64,000 nt of DNA from Microbacterium sp. AK009 (GTDB taxonomy: Bacteria > Actinomycetota > Actinomycetes > Actinomycetales > Microbacteriaceae): assembly GCF_013410955.1 (NCBI RefSeq), contig NZ_JACCCG010000006.1:248001-312000 (forward strand), in the 5' to 3' direction. Shown in pieces: positions 60,019 to 64,000 of this stretch. The translations under genes and the position numbers were made by a program. Below the pieces are notes generated by a model. It did no database searches. It was not told the origin of the DNA and saw only the letters and a list, made by a program, of their open reading frames with translations. Numbering within the stretch: the first letter of the stretch is position 1; each line of letters begins with the position of its first letter.

Positions 60019-61050
60019 GTGTTAGGTACCCGTCGAGCCACAGACCGCGCGGTGCGGGCGATTGCGACCGACTTACGCGACCTACGAACTTCGCTCGATC
60101 ATTGGGTGGCAACCGACCTGCATGGCCTACGCAAGTCGATCGACGCGATAGCCAGCGATCAAGCTTCTGACGCGGCGCTGGAGCACAAACGCCGCCTGGG
60201 GATCGCGTGGCTCGGAGGCACCCTGGCGTGCGTCTTGACGATCACGAGCATCGTGCTGGTCACGGTGTCACTGCCAGCCTCGCCCACTTCGGCCGCGCCC
60301 GGTCGGATCGGCGTTGTCATGCCCGAAGCGCCGGATGGGACGGTCCAGGTGCACGCGTCATTCAGCGGCGCGGTCGATTCGGGTGCACAGTTCGAGCTAA
60401 TCGCCAGCGTGTTTCCGGCCGGCGACTCAGTCGTCGACCGGACCTCCGTTGGGATCTTCTTCTGCGGCCCGATTCGCAACGGGCTGGAGCTGACACAAGC
60501 CAACACCAGCGACATCCCCACGCCGGTGCCTGTCGAGCCGGGGGCTTTGGAGGCCGACTCGAGACTTGGCCCTCGCAGCGAGTGCGACTTCGTCACCGTC
60601 TCCAGCTACAACTGGCAGGTCATTCTGTATGGCAATTCGGATCACGCGCTGGCCATGACCGCAGGCGAGAAGGTTCTGTATGCACTGCCCGGGGTAACGA
60701 CAACGTTCCGAGACGAAATCGTGAACGGAGCGCTGATGCACCCGTTGCCGCAGGACAGCACAGTGCAGGTCGCGATGTCCCAGGTCCCGTCCGACCTCAC
60801 TGTGAGCGCCGCCGCCCCGCAGATCCCCGCAGCGGGCGATCTTGCGTGGACGTACACGGACGTCGTACGGGTCAACGCGCCAGACGACTACCGTCTCTCC
60901 GGAGTCCTTGGCGATCGCGAGAGTAGCTCTCAAGCGTTGCTGTTCACGGCCGGTGCGCTCGTCGGCCTCGCGGGAGCCGCATTGCTCTGGGCACTCGAAG
61001 GGATCGTTGAGATCGCACTCAGCCGCCGTCGGAAGCGTGCGGCAACGTAA
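60019..61050 (+). CDS. Bitopic membrane protein with a large extracytoplasmic domain
   Basis: 343 residues from GTG at 60019, with AGGAGG 10 nt upstream. Residues 1-60 are a charged cytosolic helix. A membrane span covers about 62-85 (GIAWLGGTLACVLTITSIVL). Residues 90-305 are an exposed, beta-rich domain with two Cys residues (IFFCGPIRN, GPRSECDFVT) that could form a disulphide. A second span (LLFTAGALVGLAGAALLWAL) and a basic tail RRRKR end the protein. Family unknown. A surface receptor or effector-like architecture, but no partner is identified. Confidence 0.6.
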   Translation: MLGTRRATDRAVRAIATDLRDLRTSLDHWVATDLHGLRKSIDAIASDQASDAALEHKRRLGIAWLGGTLACVLTITSIVLVTVSLPASPTSAAPGRIGVVMPEAPDGTVQVHASFSGAVDSGAQFELIASVFPAGDSVVDRTSVGIFFCGPIRNGLELTQANTSDIPTPVPVEPGALEADSRLGPRSECDFVTVSSYNWQVILYGNSDHALAMTAGEKVLYALPGVTTTFRDEIVNGALMHPLPQDSTVQVAMSQVPSDLTVSAAAPQIPAAGDLAWTYTDVVRVNAPDDYRLSGVLGDRESSSQALLFTAGALVGLAGAALLWALEGIVEIALSRRRKRAAT

Positions 61051-61200
61051 GGCACTGCAAGGCGCTCAAGACGCAAGAAGGCGCCCGCGTATCCTGCGCG
61101 ACTACGAGAAGCGAGTCGGCGCTTGGCCGATCCAAGGCACCCCAATCACCTGCCTCGAAGCCCGCCCGCCACCTGCCGCTCCCGCGCACTGCCCGCATGA

Positions 61201-61647
61201 GGATCGCTTTCGAGGACGGCTGAGCTACGGGCGACGAGGGCAGAGAGCGACGAGCATTACGTCCTTGATCTGTGCGATGAAATCCTCGAGACTGCCGGGC
61301 ACCGACAAGCCCGGTTCGACTGGCTCCGTGGTGATCTATCACCGTCGTGAGGCCGCGCAGCTCGATTGCCCATAGATGGATACTGGCCCGCGCACGGGCT
61401 GGTCGTGGAGTTTCAGGAGAAGCAGCACATCGAGTCAGTGCCAATCTTTGATCGGCGCGCGACTGTGTCCGGTGTTCCTCGCGGCGAGCAGCGGCGGCTG
61501 TACGATCAGCGCAAGGCAGAGCTGATCCCCGCTCATGGTCTTCGGCTCGTCGTGATCCACAAGGGCGAGTTCGACACCCGCCGCGACCGAATCGTTCGGC
61601 ATCATGACCGCGATATAGCGATCGTCAGACGCCGGCTCGTTTCATAG
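61201..61647 (+). pseudogene. Nuclease-like gene broken by an in-frame stop
   Basis: The frame is open from 61201 to the stop before 61650 except for TGA at 61348-61350. Upstream of it one reads DEHYVLDLCDEILETAGHRQ, ARFDWLRGDLSPS; after it, GRAARLPIDGYWPAHGLVVE, FQEKQH, SGVPRGEQRRLYDQRKAELI and PAHGLRLVVIHKGEF. Together they look like one conserved protein; a CGA-to-TGA change would explain the interruption. The GYWP-LVVE-QEKQH core suggests a PD-(D/E)XK-like fold, tentatively. No good start codon is left at the 5' end either. The 150 bp before it (61051-61200) holds nothing clear. Confidence 0.6.
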
Positions 61648-61879
61648 TCGACGGACGCCTGCACGGGCGGGTCCCGCAAACGGTCTCTGCCGGCATAGCG
61701 ATGGCAGTCAGCTCCGCGGCGATATCGGTTAGCGTCCGTGCCACACGCGACCTCCGCTCGAGAGTCACCTCCGAGAGGAACTCACGAGGCCTGCCCCCGC
61801 CGTGGACCCCAGTGGGCGAAACGCGACCTCGATTGTCGTGCCCACTCGCTAGATTGAGCAGAACTCTTGGGGGGTAATG

Positions 61880-64000
61880 ATGCAGCTCACGGCCGTTTAC
61901 GCACGCTTCTTTCGCTCGCTCAACTTCGACTTCATGAAGCGAGCAAGCAGTGGCTACAAGCCTCTGCCGTGGGACGGAGTGCCGGGCGGGGCTGCTCCAT
62001 ATCCGTTCGTTAAGGTCGCACTCGATGAGCACATCACGACCATCGTCGGGGCCAACGAGTCAGGGAAGAGCCAGGTTCTAGCCGCAATCGAGTTCGGTTT
62101 GACGGGCGAGAAGGTCCTTCAGCGTGATTTCTGCCGGTACTCTCCCTTTTTCCTTCGCCACAAAGATCTACTACTGCCGGAGTTTGGCCTGAGGTTCAAA
62201 GGCCTCACCGACGCCGACTTGCCCCTCATTGGGGAGGCGCTCGGGCAGGAGGTCGACGCGGTGCCTGAGGAGCTGGCCGTGTTCCGTATGAATACGACTC
62301 CAAAGGCACGTGTCTACTTGCGAAATGGTTCGGATTGGGCACTCGCAACGGTGAAGAAGCCGTCCGCGCTGGATCAGCTGGGTATGCCCTCGGTCTTCAA
62401 GATCGATGCAGGCGTCCCACTCCCCGACTCGGTGCCAATCAGGTACGTAGCAACTGGCCAAAAGAAGGACGCAATGCCGCACGCCCAGGTGCGCTCGGGG
62501 CTGGAGATGCTGTTCGGTGCAATCGGAATGGTCTCATCGCCAACCGACTTCGAGGCGAACCGAGAATCGCTGCGATCGAGTCTTACCGCCAGCTCAAGTG
62601 TCGCGGAGACTGACCTGAGAAAGTTTGAGCTCGCACGGACCCTCCTGCTCGACGTGGCCGGCCTCAACCCTGATCTGTTTGAACAGCTCTCCACCGCAAT
62701 CGCACAGGGAAAGAGTGGCTATGCCACAAGCATCGTAGACACCATCAACTCAGAGCTGTCCCATGCGCTCAACTTCAAGCACTGGTGGCGGCAAGACCAG
62801 CACTTCGAACTTTTCGTGGAGCACCAGGAGTTTCATCTGGACTTCATGATTCGAGACAGGACCGGTCGGACATACTCATTCGACGAACGAAGCGGTGGCC
62901 TCAAGTACTTCCTCAGCTACTTTGTGCAATACCTGGCGCACGTTGCGAAGGCGACGAAGGAGGGGCCTAGGGCGCGGCCCGAAATTCTGTTGATGGATGA
63001 GCCGGATGCGTACCTGTCGTCATCCGGGCAGCAGGACCTGCTGCGCATCTTCGAAGCCTTCGCCTTTCCACAAGACTCCGCAGTGCCAGCGGTTCAGGTG
63101 GTGTACGTGACCCACTCGCCGTTCCTCATCGACAAGAACCACGCTGAGCGTCTGAGGGTTCTGGACAAGGGACGACACGACGAGGGCACGCGCGTCGTAG
63201 CTAACGCCGCACGCAACCACTACGAGCCTCTTCGCTCTGCGCTCGGAGAACTCGTGGCGGAGACGACCTTCATGGGTGGCTGCAACCTTATTCTCGAAGG
63301 TGCTTCCGATCAGGTGATGATCGCTGGCATGTCCGGCATTCTTCGCCGCGCCAAGGTACCGGAATCCCAGAATCTGGATCTCAATGTCATCTCGCTAATT
63401 CCCGCGGGATCGGCGAGCCACGTGCCATACATGGCATTCCTCGCGCGCGGCCGTGATGTGGACAAGCCCGCAGTAATCGTCCTTCTCGATAGCGACGAGG
63501 CAGGCGATCAGGCCGTCTCAAAGCTGCGGAAGGGTGGACCCAACGGTAAACAGTTGGTCGATCCTGAGTTCGTACGTCAATTGAGGGACATCGCCGGCTT
63601 GCAGACCGACAACCCGGGCGGAGTGATCGGCATCGAAGATTTGATTCCACTCGAAGTTGCAATGGACGCGGTGCGTCGGTACGCAGCCGAGTTCGTCACC
63701 GATGCGAACGTGTACCAACTCAAACTGGATGCCGAGTCCGTATTCTCGACCTCCGGCGGGACACTCGAGCGCGTGCAGGAAGCCGTCAGGGCTCATCTTT
63801 CCGAGCAAGATTTTCATCTCGACAAGATCGCGTTTGCGAGACATGTCGTCGCGTCCGCCGCATCCAGCGATGTCCCGATTGCGGCGCGGGAGAAGCTCAC
63901 CGCCAACTTTTCTCTGCTGCTTCGAGAACTCGCAGCACTCCAGCGCAAGGCTCTGCGCGTGCAGTCAAGCGAGATGATCAAGGATCGCGTGAACCGCATA
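61880..64000 (+). CDS. OLD-family ATP-dependent nuclease (ATPase-TOPRIM), 3' end outside window
   Basis: 707 codons are open from ATG at 61880 (ATG 61877 is an alternative; a GGGGGG tract precedes) to the window edge, with no stop. N-terminal AAA/SMC-like ATPase: Walker A GANESGKS (57-64), signature-like DERSGGLKYFLSY (from 335), Walker B ILLMDEPDAYLSSSGQ (Asp373, Glu374) and the H-loop VYVTHSPFLID. Then a TOPRIM nuclease: LILEGASDQ (Glu473) and VLLDSDEAGDQ (Asp537, Asp539). This is the layout of OLD/GajA-type nucleases. In Gabija such a gene is followed by a UvrD-like helicase, but the next gene is not visible here. Confidence 0.88.
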   Translation, partial: MQLTAVYARFFRSLNFDFMKRASSGYKPLPWDGVPGGAAPYPFVKVALDEHITTIVGANESGKSQVLAAIEFGLTGEKVLQRDFCRYSPFFLRHKDLLLPEFGLRFKGLTDADLPLIGEALGQEVDAVPEELAVFRMNTTPKARVYLRNGSDWALATVKKPSALDQLGMPSVFKIDAGVPLPDSVPIRYVATGQKKDAMPHAQVRSGLEMLFGAIGMVSSPTDFEANRESLRSSLTASSSVAETDLRKFELARTLLLDVAGLNPDLFEQLSTAIAQGKSGYATSIVDTINSELSHALNFKHWWRQDQHFELFVEHQEFHLDFMIRDRTGRTYSFDERSGGLKYFLSYFVQYLAHVAKATKEGPRARPEILLMDEPDAYLSSSGQQDLLRIFEAFAFPQDSAVPAVQVVYVTHSPFLIDKNHAERLRVLDKGRHDEGTRVVANAARNHYEPLRSALGELVAETTFMGGCNLILEGASDQVMIAGMSGILRRAKVPESQNLDLNVISLIPAGSASHVPYMAFLARGRDVDKPAVIVLLDSDEAGDQAVSKLRKGGPNGKQLVDPEFVRQLRDIAGLQTDNPGGVIGIEDLIPLEVAMDAVRRYAAEFVTDANVYQLKLDAESVFSTSGGTLERVQEAVRAHLSEQDFHLDKIAFARHVVASAASSDVPIAAREKLTANFSLLLRELAALQRKALRVQSSEMIKDRVNRI

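Noticed and set aside
59810..60025. 71-codon plus-strand frame before the bitopic membrane protein
   Set aside because: No ribosome binding site, low-complexity product and overlap with the real ribosome binding site and start of the next gene.
61625..62032. 135-codon minus-strand frame over the start of the OLD nuclease gene
   Set aside because: It is antisense to a clear ATPase domain and has no similarity of its own.
61880..64000. Calling the OLD gene a complete Gabija system
   Set aside because: The partner helicase is not within the window, so only the nuclease half can be claimed.

Overview
This window looks like chromosomal DNA of a high-GC actinobacterium, most likely Microbacterium or a close relative in the Microbacteriaceae. 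That is inferred from the strongly GC-biased codon use, the many leaderless-type promoters (TANNNT, 6-7 nt, then ATG/GTG), a KdpF-led kdp operon, and the mixture of SCO4848-like, DUF6855-like, VanZ/RDD and SigJ/YCII families. I see no rRNA, tRNA, CRISPR array or complete insertion sequence.

Layout. 1-2.2 kb: two tandem paralogous coiled-coil membrane-anchored proteins and a 44-residue membrane peptide. 2.4-7.1 kb: an SRPBCC protein, purL, a glyoxalase-fold protein and an odd amidohydrolase-scaffold/Atu4866 fusion. 7.3-16.4 kb: small regulators and membrane proteins (TetR, DUF808, AraC plus a DUF6855-like gene, ArsR plus a double-SRPBCC protein, TerC, LuxR divergent from an FAD oxidase), with a visible AraC/DUF1761 deletion scar at 9.7 kb. 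16.6-19.5 kb: CorA and two membrane proteins. 19.5-29.7 kb: a potassium block, transcribed leftward: KimA/YdaO-like APC permease, a 27-residue membrane peptide, kdpF, kdpA, kdpB, kdpC, kdpD, kdpE. 29.9-38.8 kb: VanZ-RDD protein, M20 hydrolase, LacI with its alpha-glucosidase, apt, MerR/GyrI-like regulator, YCII plus SigJ-type sigma factor.

39.1-47.7 kb is a purine (urate) catabolism cluster arranged as two divergent arms. One arm holds hpxO, HIU hydrolase and OHCU decarboxylase, converting urate to allantoin. The other holds allantoinase, an acetamidase/formamidase-amidase fusion, a PucG-type aminotransferase and an allantoate amidohydrolase, converting allantoin to ureidoglycine and onward. 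The fusion enzyme is the plausible but unproven agent for the oxalurate/oxamate end of the route.

From about 47.7 kb to the right edge the character changes. Base composition is visibly less GC-rich, most genes are unfamiliar, spacing is irregular and broken genes appear. Recognisable parts are a PD-(D/E)XK nuclease-like protein, a minimal nucleotidyltransferase, a DUF262 protein fused to a Schlafen-type AlbA_2 domain, an HExxH protein, a PIN-domain protein, a decayed nuclease-like gene and, running off the edge, an OLD-family ATPase-TOPRIM nuclease. This is best read as an accessory, probably defence-rich island; no single complete known defence system is visible inside the window.

Two families of short palindromic intergenic repeats recur: a 73-bp element at 16.5 and 32.3 kb, and a GGTCGTTGAGCGAGGAGCG-type repeat at 36.7 and 38.5 kb.
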